Part shown: one piece after another, positions 9,338 to 17,461 of the stretch
Layout: every line of letters begins with the position of its first letter
Numbering within the stretch: the stretch's first letter is position 1
From: DAOMOP01 sp035444405
Lineage (GTDB): Bacteria > Pseudomonadota > Gammaproteobacteria > Burkholderiales > Rhodocyclaceae
Assembly (NCBI GenBank): GCA_035444405.1
Contig: DAOMOP010000029.1
Location: 1-30,204, forward strand
Direction of reading: 5' to 3'
DNA: 30,204 bases
Translations under genes and position numbers: made by a program
Notes under the pieces: generated by a model
Told to the model about the DNA's origin: nothing
The model's database searches: none
Seen by the model: only the letters and a program-made list of their open reading frames with translations

Positions 9338-9469
9338 TCAGGCCTCCCGTCCGGTCGTGCCGACGGGCAGCGCACGCGCCGGCCATCGCGGCTGCGTCAT
9401 GACGGTCTCGTTGCGCTGTGCGCGATGCCGGTGGTGTAGTCCGTCGTTGACGGATCGAATTTCGTGCAT
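9338..9469 (-). CDS. Small ORF (43 residues) coupled to the symporter gene, possible leader peptide
   Basis: A 44-codon frame starts at ATG 9469-9467 behind AAGAGGAGACAAGCC, one of the best ribosome sites in this locus, and its TGA is separated from the symporter ATG by a single base (TGACATG). The predicted peptide is hydrophilic and basic, with His/Arg-rich stretches, and has no membrane segment; it does not resemble the hydrophobic small subunits of some NSS transporters. The coupling suggests it sets translation of the symporter, or it may be a real small protein. No family is recognised. Confidence 0.5.
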   Translation of the reverse strand: MHEIRSVNDGLHHRHRAQRNETVMTQPRWPARALPVGTTGREA

Positions 9470-10161
9470 GGCTTGTCTCCTCTTGATGACGCGGTGCATG
9501 TCGCGGGTACGGTCTTGGAGACGCGAGCGGGTGCCGGCGCGGGGGCGCCGGGCAGCCACGAAGCCTGTCTCCAGATGCGTTGTTGTGCGCCGACGGGCGT
9601 GGTCCCGTGGCGTGAGTGGGGCATGTTAAGGAGGGCGCGGAGAAATGTTTCTGCGTTTTCGCCGCCTGAAAAGGCGTCCTGCGGAAAGAATCTTGCGGGG
9701 ACCGCCTGTTCGCGGGTGAAGCATTGCATATGGAGATGCTGCGCTGCCGCAATCGCGTCGCCCGGCCCGGGTCGTCGCGGCGATTTCGCCTTGTCGGCGC
9801 GCCGTTCGATTGCTATCGATTAATTGTGGAACATACGCGACCGCCTCGCCATGCGCGGCGGACCGTCCGGGGCGCGACGCAGTGCGGCCGCGCTCCGGGA
9901 GGTCGGGAGTGTGTGCAGCAAGCCGCAGCGAGGCGGCTCGGGTATGTGTCGCGAAATTCCACTGCAGTGAAAAAATTTTTCGCGGGCGGCCCGAATCGGA
10001 CCTCAAGCAGACGAGTTTTCGCTGCGACCTGAATTTACGATATCCCCGTTGTTCGTCGCCGCGAACACCTGACACAGCAACCAATAAAGGAGACAACGTC
10101 GGCACACCGGCCATCCGCACCCAGCGTGCGAAGAGGCGCGGTCTGCGACGCACACACCGCC
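9470..10161. other. Divergent control region between symporter and oxidoreductase genes
   Basis: About 690 bases without a convincing gene. It is locally AT-richer than its surroundings at about 9805-9830, 9951-9980 and 10032-10043. It holds a stack of palindromes (9951-9983), a GAAA-loop hairpin with a CGCCT/AGGCG stem (9663-9676), and an AAGGAGACAAC ribosome-site-like sequence at 10087-10097 with no start codon behind it. Both divergent transcripts must start here; no single promoter could be assigned firmly. Confidence 0.6.
9951..9983. promoter_or_regulatory. Nested palindromes, candidate operator
   Basis: The 10-base palindrome CACTGCAGTG (9960-9969) is followed directly by the AAAAATTTTT palindrome (9971-9980), and the whole is framed by GCGAAA (9951-9956) and TTTCGC (9978-9983). 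It lies in the divergent region, about 180 bases before the oxidoreductase start. Lrp/AsnC proteins favour AT-rich imperfect dyads, so the neighbouring regulator is a candidate binder; this is inference. Confidence 0.4.
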
Positions 10162-13100
10162 ATGTCGAAAGAACTTCCCACGGTAAGACTCGAAGACAAG
10201 TACACGCTCACCTGCGGCCGCGCCTACATGACCGGCATCCAGGCGCTGGTGCGCCTGCCGATCATGCAGCGCATGCGCGACGGGCAGGCGGGCCTGAACA
10301 CCGCCGGCTACGTGACCGGATATCGCGGCTCGCCGCTCGGCGGTGTCGATCAGGAGTTCTGGCGGGCGAGGAAATATCTCGATCCGCTGAACATCCGCTT
10401 CCAGCCCGGTCTGAACGAGGACCTTGCCGCGACGGCGGTGTGGGGCACCCAGCAGGTCAATCTCGACCGCAATGCAGTCCATGACGGCGTATTCGCGATC
10501 TGGTACGGCAAGGGTCCCGGCGTCGATCGTACCGGCGACGTGTTCCGCCACGCCAACGCGGCCGGCACGTCCAGGCATGGCGGCGTGCTGGTGATTGCCG
10601 GCGACGACCATGCGGCCAAGAGCTCGACACTGCCGCACCAGACCGAGCACGTGTTCAAGGGCTTGATGATGCCGGTGCTCGCGCCGGCAGGCATCCAGGA
10701 CTATCTCGAGTACGGGCTGCACGGCTTTGCGCTGTCGCGCTACTCGGGCTGCTGGGTCGCGTTCAAGGCGCTCACCGACACGGTCGAGACCTCCGCGTCG
10801 GTGGACGTCGATCCGTTCGCGGTCAACACCGTCATCCCCGCCGACTTCCCGCTGCCGCCGGACGGCTTGAACCTGCGCTGGCCGGATCCACCGCTGGTGC
10901 AGGAGGAGCGGCTGCTGCATCACAAGCTCTATGCGGCGCTCGCGTATTGCCGTGCCAACAATCTCAACAAGACGGTCATCGACAGCCCGAAGCCGCGGCT
11001 GGGCATCATCACCGCCGGCAAGAGCTACCTCGACGTGCGCCAGGCGCTCGACGACCTGGGCATCGACGAGCAGCTCGCCGCCGAGATCGGCCTGCGCGTC
11101 TACAAGGTCGGCATGGTGTGGCCGCTCGAGGCCGACGGCGTGCGTCACTTTGCCGAAGGGTTGGACGAGATCCTCGTCATCGAGGAAAAGCGCCAGTTCC
11201 TCGAGTACCAGTTGAAGGAAGAGCTCTACAACTGGCGTGAGGACGTGCGTCCGCGCGTGATCGGCAAGTTCGACGAGAAAGGCGAGTGGGCGCTGCCGCA
11301 CTCGGAGTGGCTGCTGCCCGCGGCCGGCGAGCTCACCCCGGCGATGATCGCACGCGTGATCGCCGCGCGCATCGCGCGCTTTCACACCTCCGACCGCATC
11401 AAGGCGCGCCTCGCCTTCCTCGAGGCCAAGGAGGCCGCGCTCGCCAAGCCGCACCCGTCGATCCAGCGCGTGCCGCACTACTGCTCGGGCTGCCCGCACA
11501 ACACCTCGACCCGCGTGCCCGAAGGCTCGCGTGCGATCGCCGGCATCGGCTGTCATTACATGGCCACCTGGCTGTCGCCCGACACGACGCAGACCTTCTG
11601 CCAGATGGGCGGCGAAGGCGTGCCGTGGGTGGGGCAGTCGCCGTTCACGAAGACCAGGCACGTGTTCGCGAACCTTGGTGACGGCACCTACATGCACTCG
11701 GGCATCCTGGCGATCCGTGCGGCCGTCGCGGCCAAGGTCAATATCACCTACAAGATCCTCTACAACGATGCCGTCGCGATGACCGGCGGCCAGCCGCACG
11801 ACGGTCCGCTGACGGTGCCGATCATCGCCCGCCAGCTTGCCGCCGAGGGCGTCAACCACATCGTCGTCGTCACCGACGGGACGGCGCGCGCGTACGGTGT
11901 CGCCGACCTGCCGCACGGCGTGCCGATGCGCCACCGTGACGAGCTCGACGCGGTGCAGCGCGAGATGCGCGAAATCCCGGGTGTGTCGGCGATCATCTAC
12001 GACCAGACCTGTGCGGCCGAGAAGCGCCGCCGCCGCAAGCGCGGCACCTTCCCCGATCCGGCCCGGCGCGTGGTGATCAACGATCTCGTCTGCGAAGGCT
12101 GCGGCGACTGCAGCGAAAAATCCAACTGCATGTCGGTGGTGCCGGTCGACACCGAGTTCGGCCGCAAGCGCGAGATCGACCAGTCGGCGTGCAACAAGGA
12201 CTACTCGTGCCTGAAGGGCTTTTGCCCGAGCTTCGTCACCGTCGAGGGCGGCCGTCTGCGCAAGGGCAAGGCGACCCAGGTCGGCGCCGACGTGTTCGCC
12301 GCGCTGCCCGAGCCGCAGCTGCCCGATACTGCCGCGCCGTGGGGCATCCTCGTGACCGGCGTGGGCGGCACCGGCGTCGTGACCATCGGTGCGCTGCTCG
12401 GCATGGCCGCCCATCTCGAAGGCAAGGGCGTGTCGGTGCTCGACATGGCCGGCCTCGCGCAGAAGGGCGGTGCGGTATGGTCGCACGTGCGCATCGCCGA
12501 CCGCCCCGACCAGCTCTTTGCCGCGCGCATCGCCGCGGGCGAGGCCAACGCCGTGATCGGCTGCGATCTGGTCGTCGCGGCGAGCGACGAGTCGCTCGCG
12601 AAGATGGGCGATGCGCGCACCCGCGTCGTCATCAACCGTGCCCAGACGATGACGAGCGAGTTCATCCGCGGCTTCGCCGCGCAGGCGCGTAGCGGTGACG
12701 TCGAGGCCAACCCCGACCCGCAGTTCCCGTCCGCGTCGATGGAGGGGCAGGTCATCGACGCGGTCGGCCGCGACAACGTCGACTTCCTCGACGCCACGCG
12801 GCTCGCGACCGCGTTGATGGGCGACTCGATCGCGACCAATCTGTTCATGCTCGGCTACGCCTGGCAGAAGGGGCTGGTGCCGCTGTCGCGCGAGGCGATC
12901 GTGCGTGCGATCGAGCTCAACGGTGCGGCGGTCGAGTCGAACAAGGCCGCCTTCCAGTGGGGGCGGCGTGCCGCCGTCGAGCCCGACGCGGTCGAGCAGG
13001 CGGCGCGCCCGGCACAGGGTGCGCCCGAGCATCACCGCCTGTCGACCACCTTGGACGAGGCCATCGCGCGGCGCAAGGCACAGCTGGTCGACTACCAGGA

Positions 13101-13743
13101 CGCCGCCTACGCCGAGCGCTACGCCAAGCTCGTCGCGCGCGTGCGTGAGGCCGAGGCCAGGGTTGCGCCGGGCGTGACGCTGCTCACCGAGGCGGTCGCG
13201 CGCGGCTACCACAAGGTGCTCGCCTACAAGGACGAGTACGAGGTCGCACGCATGTACACGCAGACCGACTTCCTCGAGCGCGTCGACGCGCAGTTCGAAG
13301 GCGACTACAAGCTGGTCTTCCACCTCGCGCCGCCGCTCTTCGCGGACAAGGATCCGGTCACCGGCGAGCTGAAGAAGAAGGCCTACGGCCCGTGGATGCT
13401 CAAGGCGATGCAGCGCCTCGCGAAGTTCAAGCACCTGCGCGGCAGCCGGCTCGATCCGTTCGCGCGCACCGCCGACCGCAAGCTCGACCGGCGCATCATC
13501 GCCGACTACGAGGCGCTCATCGACGAGATCGTCGACGGACTCGAGGAAGCGAATTTCGAGACCGCCGTCGAGCTCGCTTCGCTGCCCGAGCAGATTCGCG
13601 GCTTCGGCCACATCCGCGAGCGCTACCACGCGCACGCCGAGCAACGCAAGGCGGCACTGCTCGAGGCGTTCCGGCGCAAGGAGCGCCCTGCCGCGCCGGC
13701 GCCCGAGGGCGCGCGCAAGGTGATCGCGGTGCTGGCGGGCTGA
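10162..13743 (+). CDS. Indolepyruvate ferredoxin oxidoreductase, fused alpha-beta/gamma type
   Basis: A 1193-residue thiamine-diphosphate and iron-sulfur enzyme that oxidatively decarboxylates aryl- or branched-chain 2-oxo acids to acyl-CoA, passing electrons to ferredoxin. The N-terminal part has the pyrimidine-binding segment GYRGSPLGG. A CSGCPHN motif at residue 441 opens the thiamine-diphosphate domain. A cysteine-rich ferredoxin-like cluster starts at CEGCGDC (residue 644). The gamma domain has GVGGTGVVTIG at about 732-742, followed by AGLAQKGGAV. A long C-terminal extension completes the fused form seen in many Proteobacteria. The ATG at 10162 was chosen by similarity to the usual N-terminus; it has a poor ribosome site. 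It is followed by the dehydrogenase gene, with which it forms a deamination-oxidation pair. Confidence 0.92.
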   Translation: MSKELPTVRLEDKYTLTCGRAYMTGIQALVRLPIMQRMRDGQAGLNTAGYVTGYRGSPLGGVDQEFWRARKYLDPLNIRFQPGLNEDLAATAVWGTQQVNLDRNAVHDGVFAIWYGKGPGVDRTGDVFRHANAAGTSRHGGVLVIAGDDHAAKSSTLPHQTEHVFKGLMMPVLAPAGIQDYLEYGLHGFALSRYSGCWVAFKALTDTVETSASVDVDPFAVNTVIPADFPLPPDGLNLRWPDPPLVQEERLLHHKLYAALAYCRANNLNKTVIDSPKPRLGIITAGKSYLDVRQALDDLGIDEQLAAEIGLRVYKVGMVWPLEADGVRHFAEGLDEILVIEEKRQFLEYQLKEELYNWREDVRPRVIGKFDEKGEWALPHSEWLLPAAGELTPAMIARVIAARIARFHTSDRIKARLAFLEAKEAALAKPHPSIQRVPHYCSGCPHNTSTRVPEGSRAIAGIGCHYMATWLSPDTTQTFCQMGGEGVPWVGQSPFTKTRHVFANLGDGTYMHSGILAIRAAVAAKVNITYKILYNDAVAMTGGQPHDGPLTVPIIARQLAAEGVNHIVVVTDGTARAYGVADLPHGVPMRHRDELDAVQREMREIPGVSAIIYDQTCAAEKRRRRKRGTFPDPARRVVINDLVCEGCGDCSEKSNCMSVVPVDTEFGRKREIDQSACNKDYSCLKGFCPSFVTVEGGRLRKGKATQVGADVFAALPEPQLPDTAAPWGILVTGVGGTGVVTIGALLGMAAHLEGKGVSVLDMAGLAQKGGAVWSHVRIADRPDQLFAARIAAGEANAVIGCDLVVAASDESLAKMGDARTRVVINRAQTMTSEFIRGFAAQARSGDVEANPDPQFPSASMEGQVIDAVGRDNVDFLDATRLATALMGDSIATNLFMLGYAWQKGLVPLSREAIVRAIELNGAAVESNKAAFQWGRRAAVEPDAVEQAARPAQGAPEHHRLSTTLDEAIARRKAQLVDYQDAAYAERYAKLVARVREAEARVAPGVTLLTEAVARGYHKVLAYKDEYEVARMYTQTDFLERVDAQFEGDYKLVFHLAPPLFADKDPVTGELKKKAYGPWMLKAMQRLAKFKHLRGSRLDPFARTADRKLDRRIIADYEALIDEIVDGLEEANFETAVELASLPEQIRGFGHIRERYHAHAEQRKAALLEAFRRKERPAAPAPEGARKVIAVLAG

Positions 13744-13840
13744 CCGACAACCATTTCAATCCCGCCGGGCCCGCTTCGCGTGCGCCACAAGCGTTCGCGA
13801 CGCGGTCCCGGCAACTTCTACACAAGTGAAGGAGACAAGC

Positions 13841-14890
13841 ATGTCCGTATTTTCGATGCGCGATTTCGCCGACCACGAGCAAGTGGTCTTCTGCAGTGAC
13901 GACAAGAGCGGCCTGAAGGCCATCATCGCCGTCCACAATTCCAACCTCGGGCCGGCGCTCGGCGGCTGCCGCATGTGGCCGTACGCCAGCGAGGAGGAGG
14001 CGGTGCGCGACGTGCTGCGCCTGTCGCGCGGCATGACCTACAAGTCGGCGATGGCCAACCTCAAGCTCGGCGGCGGCAAGTCGGTGATCATCGGCAATCC
14101 GCGCACGCACAAGACGCCCGAACTGCTGGCCGCCTTCGCCCGTGCGCTCGAACAGCTGAACGGGCGCTACATCGCCGCCGAGGACTCCGGCACCAGCGTC
14201 GCCGATATGAAGTACATGGCGCAGTTCACCCAGCACGTCGCCGGTATCGTCGACAAGCCCTCGGATGAAGGCACGCGCAGCGGTGATCCGTCGCCCGCCA
14301 CCGCCTACGGCACCTTCATCGGCATCAAGGCTGCGGTCAAGGAAAAGCTCGGCCGCGATTCGCTCGAGGGTCTGCGCGTCGCCGTGCAGGGCGTGGGCAA
14401 CGTCGGCTTCGACCTCGCCCGCCAGCTGAAGGAAGCGGGCGCGCAACTGTGGGTCACCGACATCCACCGCGAGCCGCTGCTGCAGGCCGGCAAGGAACTG
14501 GGCGCCACCGTGGTTGCGCCCGAGGAGATCTTCGGCCTCGACGTCGATGTCTTCGCCCCCTGCGCGCTCGGTGCCATCCTCAACGACACCACCATCCCGC
14601 AACTGAAGGCGAAGATCGTCGCCGGCGCTTCCAACAACCAGCTCGCCGAGCCGCGCCACGGCGTCGAGCTGATGAAGCGCGGCATCCTGTATGCGCCCGA
14701 CTACGTCATCAACGCCGGCGGCATCATCGACGTCTATCACGAGCGCACCGGCTTCGATCGCGACGCCGTGATCCGGCACATCGAAGAGATCTACGACAAC
14801 CTGATGGAGATCTTCGCGCGCGCGCGCCGCGAAGAGCGACCGACCGGCGAAGTCGCCGATGCGATCGCCGAGGAGCGCTTTGCCCGCTGA
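13841..14890 (+). CDS. Leucine/phenylalanine/valine-type amino-acid dehydrogenase
   Basis: A 349-residue NAD-dependent enzyme that oxidatively deaminates a branched-chain or aromatic L-amino acid to its 2-oxo acid. The N-terminal catalytic domain has GPALGGCRMWPY (about 37-48) and the two lysines expected in the active site, Lys68 and Lys80, the latter in KLGGGKSVI. The Rossmann domain shows GVGNVG at 184-189. Length matches leucine and phenylalanine dehydrogenases; substrate choice cannot be read by eye. The start has GAAGGAGACAAGC in front. It lies 97 bases after the oxidoreductase gene on the same strand, which would use its product; the pair is probably an operon. Confidence 0.92.
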   Translation: MSVFSMRDFADHEQVVFCSDDKSGLKAIIAVHNSNLGPALGGCRMWPYASEEEAVRDVLRLSRGMTYKSAMANLKLGGGKSVIIGNPRTHKTPELLAAFARALEQLNGRYIAAEDSGTSVADMKYMAQFTQHVAGIVDKPSDEGTRSGDPSPATAYGTFIGIKAAVKEKLGRDSLEGLRVAVQGVGNVGFDLARQLKEAGAQLWVTDIHREPLLQAGKELGATVVAPEEIFGLDVDVFAPCALGAILNDTTIPQLKAKIVAGASNNQLAEPRHGVELMKRGILYAPDYVINAGGIIDVYHERTGFDRDAVIRHIEEIYDNLMEIFARARREERPTGEVADAIAEERFAR

Positions 14891-14904
14891 GTGACGAACC
14901 GCAC

Positions 14905-14952
14905 GGGCCCGCTGCGGCCGTGGCGGCCGTGGCGGCCGGCCGCGGCGGGCTC
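14905..14952. terminator. GC-rich hairpin between convergent dehydrogenase and chemoreceptor genes
   Basis: Bases 14907-14920 pair with 14937-14950 over 14 positions with a single T-G wobble, extendable by two more pairs. The loop includes repeats of GGCCGTGGC. It sits exactly between two convergent stop codons. There is no T run on either side, so termination efficiency is uncertain. Confidence 0.5.
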
Positions 14953-14956
14953 GAGC

Positions 14957-16960
14957 TCAGGTCCGGAAACGGTCGACGATCTTCTTCAGCTCGGCCGCGA
15001 CCTGCTGCAGGGTGCCGCTCGCCTGCGCCGATTCGCGCGCATCGGTGTTGTTGCGCTCGCTCATCTGGGCGATCTGCTCGACGCCCTGGGCGACGCTCGA
15101 GGCCGCCACGCTCTGCTCCCTGATCGCGTTGCTGATGCCGGTGACCGCATCGGATGTGGTCAGCGCACCGTCGTAGATGCGCTGTATCGCCTGTTCGGCC
15201 GCGGTGGCGAGTGCGACGCCGCTGTCGACCTGCGCGACGCCGGCGCTCATGCTCGCCACCGCCTCTTCGGTGCTGCGCTGGATTTGCTCGACCATGCGCG
15301 TGATCTCCTGGGTCGAGATCGAAGTGCGCTCGGCGAGCTTGCGCACTTCGTCGGCGACGACCGCGAATCCGCGTCCCTGCTCGCCGGCACGTGCGGCTTC
15401 GATCGCGGCGTTCAGGGCCAGCAGGTTGGTCTGTTCGGCGATGTCGTGGATGGTGTTGACGATGGTCGAAATCTCGCGCGACGAGGCGCCCAGTTGCGAC
15501 ACCCGCTCGGAGGCGGTGCGCACCGTTCCGGCGATGTGCTGCATCGCCCCGGCGGCCTTGCGGATGGTCTGCGCGCTGTCGCCGGACGCCTTGGCCGCGG
15601 TGGCCGACAACTCCTTTGCCTCGCCGGTGTTCGTGGCGATGAGGTCGATGCTCGCGCTCATCTCTTCGACCGCCGCGGCCATGCCGGTCGCGGCGTCGCT
15701 TTGCCGACCGGAGTTGTGGGCGACCTCGTCGGCGCGCACACGCAGGGCGTCTGCGTCGCGGGCCACCTGCTCGGCGGCGGTACGCACGCCGGTGATGGTG
15801 TGGTCGAGCTGCCTGACCATGCGGTCGAGAGCTGCCATCAGTTGGCCGATCTCGTCGCGTGATCGGACCTGCACCTTGACCGTCAGGTCGGCGTCGGCCA
15901 CCCGGTCGGCCAGCGTCACCGCCTCGCGTAGCGGCGTGCTCACCCAGCGCCGCGTGGCCACGACGATGACCAGCGTCACGATCGGGACGAGCAGCAGCGT
16001 GACCAGCGCCATGCCGCGGCCGGCCTGTTTGCCTTCGCCGTTGAACTCGCTCAGATAACTGCCCGAGGCGACCAACCAGTCCCATGGCGCGTAGTGATTG
16101 AACACGACGATCTTGTCGCGCGGCGCATCCTCGCCGGGATTCTTCCACGCGTAGGTGACCACACCCTTTTTCGTGTCGAGCATCTCGGCGACGAACGGCC
16201 TTCCGTTCGCATCATCGACGTCGAGCAGCGACTCACCCTCCAGGGCCGGATGAATGGTGAGCTCGCCACGGTTGCGTCCCGCATCCATCGCGTACGGGTA
16301 GCCGGTGGCGCCGATCGGAATGCTCAGAATCGTCTTCTTGAGCTCCGCCAGGCCGGCGGTGAAGTCGAGCCCGACGAAGAACGCGCCGATCACCTCGCCG
16401 GTGGAATCCGTGATCGGAATGTAGTGGGTCATCACATCGCGCCCGAGCATCCGCGCCTTTCCGGTATAGGGCTCGCCGCGCAGCAGGTAAGGAACTGCGG
16501 GGTGATCCGCGCCCAAGGGGACGCCGCTGGCGCGCTTGCCGTTCGCGTCGGTGATCGAGGTCGAGGTGCGCGCGAAATCGTCGCCCGTGCGCGTGAGCAC
16601 CGTCGCGAACACGCCGGCGCGTGCGGTGAAGCGGTCGGGAATGGTGTTGTCGTATTCGACGATCGGCATCACGCCGTGATAGAGGCGTCGCTCGTCCGGG
16701 TCGTAGCGAAACGGCTCCGGATAGAAGCCGGCGAAGGTGTTGCCGAGCCGCGCGACGGTGTTCATCAGGCTGCGATTGTAGACGTCGATCATTTCGATGA
16801 TCACGTCGTTGGTGTCGCGCAGCGCGCCGATCGAGCGTTCCTCGAGCTTGTGCGTGAGGTACTGCGACAGGCCGAGGGTCGCGGCCAGCAGCAGCACGGT
16901 GATACAGCCGATCAGGACGAGGCCGAGCTTGAAGCCGACCGACGTGCGTCGCCCGAACAT
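14957..16960 (-). CDS. Methyl-accepting chemotaxis protein with periplasmic Cache domain
   Basis: A 667-residue chemoreceptor. One membrane helix lies at about 12-32 and a second at about 318-338; between them is a large periplasmic region of the fused single-Cache type (about 40-310). A HAMP linker (about 339-390) and a coiled-coil signalling domain follow. The conserved hairpin tip is at about 507-545 and reads IAEQTNLLALNAAIEAARAGE then GRGFAVVADEVRKLAERT. No C-terminal CheR/CheB-docking pentapeptide is visible. The ATG at 16960 has GAGGAG in front; a longer in-frame reading is rejected because it puts a non-hydrophobic stretch before the first helix. Cache receptors of this kind often sense small organic acids or amino acids, but the ligand cannot be read here. 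Confidence 0.93.
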   Translation of the reverse strand: MFGRRTSVGFKLGLVLIGCITVLLLAATLGLSQYLTHKLEERSIGALRDTNDVIIEMIDVYNRSLMNTVARLGNTFAGFYPEPFRYDPDERRLYHGVMPIVEYDNTIPDRFTARAGVFATVLTRTGDDFARTSTSITDANGKRASGVPLGADHPAVPYLLRGEPYTGKARMLGRDVMTHYIPITDSTGEVIGAFFVGLDFTAGLAELKKTILSIPIGATGYPYAMDAGRNRGELTIHPALEGESLLDVDDANGRPFVAEMLDTKKGVVTYAWKNPGEDAPRDKIVVFNHYAPWDWLVASGSYLSEFNGEGKQAGRGMALVTLLLVPIVTLVIVVATRRWVSTPLREAVTLADRVADADLTVKVQVRSRDEIGQLMAALDRMVRQLDHTITGVRTAAEQVARDADALRVRADEVAHNSGRQSDAATGMAAAVEEMSASIDLIATNTGEAKELSATAAKASGDSAQTIRKAAGAMQHIAGTVRTASERVSQLGASSREISTIVNTIHDIAEQTNLLALNAAIEAARAGEQGRGFAVVADEVRKLAERTSISTQEITRMVEQIQRSTEEAVASMSAGVAQVDSGVALATAAEQAIQRIYDGALTTSDAVTGISNAIREQSVAASSVAQGVEQIAQMSERNNTDARESAQASGTLQQVAAELKKIVDRFRT

Positions 16961-17172
16961 GGGTGATCTCCTCGATATTGTTGTTGTCGAGCCGCGCGGA
17001 GCGCGATGGGTGCCGCCGCCTTCGCGGGCCGTGTCGCGTCGGAGTGCTTTCGTGTTCCGGGCGTCGGACTCGGCGGCATCGCCTGTGCCGTGCAAGGCTT
17101 GCGCGTAATGCATGAAACAGCGCAGCTGCGGCGAAGACCGGCCATGTTCGGCGCTATGCCATGCGAAAAACA

Positions 17173-17186
17173 TTGATCGACGTCAA
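17173..17186. promoter_or_regulatory. FNR/ANR-type dyad upstream of the chemoreceptor
   Basis: TTGAT-CGAC-GTCAA matches the TTGAT-N4-ATCAA consensus at nine of ten positions. It lies 213 bases upstream of the chemoreceptor start, overlapping a TTGACG that could act as -35. This is one base short of perfect, so chance cannot be excluded. Confidence 0.4.
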
Positions 17187-17221
17187 GAATATGGCGCGTC
17201 GGCCGTTCGATGACAAACGAG

Positions 17222-17237
17222 TGTGACGGAGATCACG
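17222..17237. promoter_or_regulatory. CRP/Vfr-type dyad upstream of the chemoreceptor
   Basis: TGTGA-CGGAGA-TCACG matches the TGTGA-N6-TCACA consensus at nine of ten positions, and lies 36 bases beyond the FNR-type dyad with respect to the chemoreceptor. Which CRP-family protein could bind is unknown. Confidence 0.35.
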
Positions 17238-17411
17238 GCCGGCGACGGTTGAGGAGCGCTGCGAGCCGGTGTCCGGCGCTCGCGGGTGCATCGGACTTGA
17301 CGAGCGTCGGCATGCCGGTCCGTCCGCGCGGGGCAGAACCGGAGGCCGGCCGGCGCGACGGGACAGGGGCAGTCCGGATGATGCGTCCATCTGTCGTGCC
17401 GGCGTCGACGC

Positions 17412-17435
17412 AAAAACGGGCGCCGAAGCGCCCGT
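17412..17435 (-). terminator. Intrinsic terminator of the porin gene
   Basis: On the minus strand an eight-base perfect stem ACGGGCGC/GCGCCCGT encloses a TTCG tetraloop and is followed at once by TTTTT. It lies 27 bases past the porin stop and is the clearest intrinsic terminator in the window. Confidence 0.92.
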
Positions 17436-17461
17436 CACGTTCAGACCGAGAGGAGAGACGA

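Larger units (their letters stand above)
16961..17411. other. Intergenic region upstream of the chemoreceptor
   Basis: About 450 bases without a convincing gene. It holds the leader of the chemoreceptor (minus strand), an FNR-type dyad and a CRP-type dyad listed separately, and at its far end the terminator of the porin gene. A TTGACG on the minus strand (17186-17181) overlaps the FNR-type dyad and could be a -35 element, though no good -10 follows at 17 bases. Confidence 0.5.

Noticed and set aside
9645..9719. A 24-codon basic ORF behind AAGGAGGG in the divergent region
   Set aside because: Very short, Arg-rich and unsupported by any family or position; kept only as a possibility.
9810..9823. 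An FNR-like sequence TTGCT-ATCG-ATTAA upstream of the oxidoreductase gene
   Set aside because: Only eight of ten positions match; too weak to list as a site.
10003..13644. An uninterrupted minus-strand frame of over 1200 codons opposite the ferredoxin oxidoreductase gene
   Set aside because: It is a mirror of the sense codon usage in high-GC DNA: it is rich in Arg, Ala, His and Asp, shows no domain, and the sense frame has clear motifs throughout.
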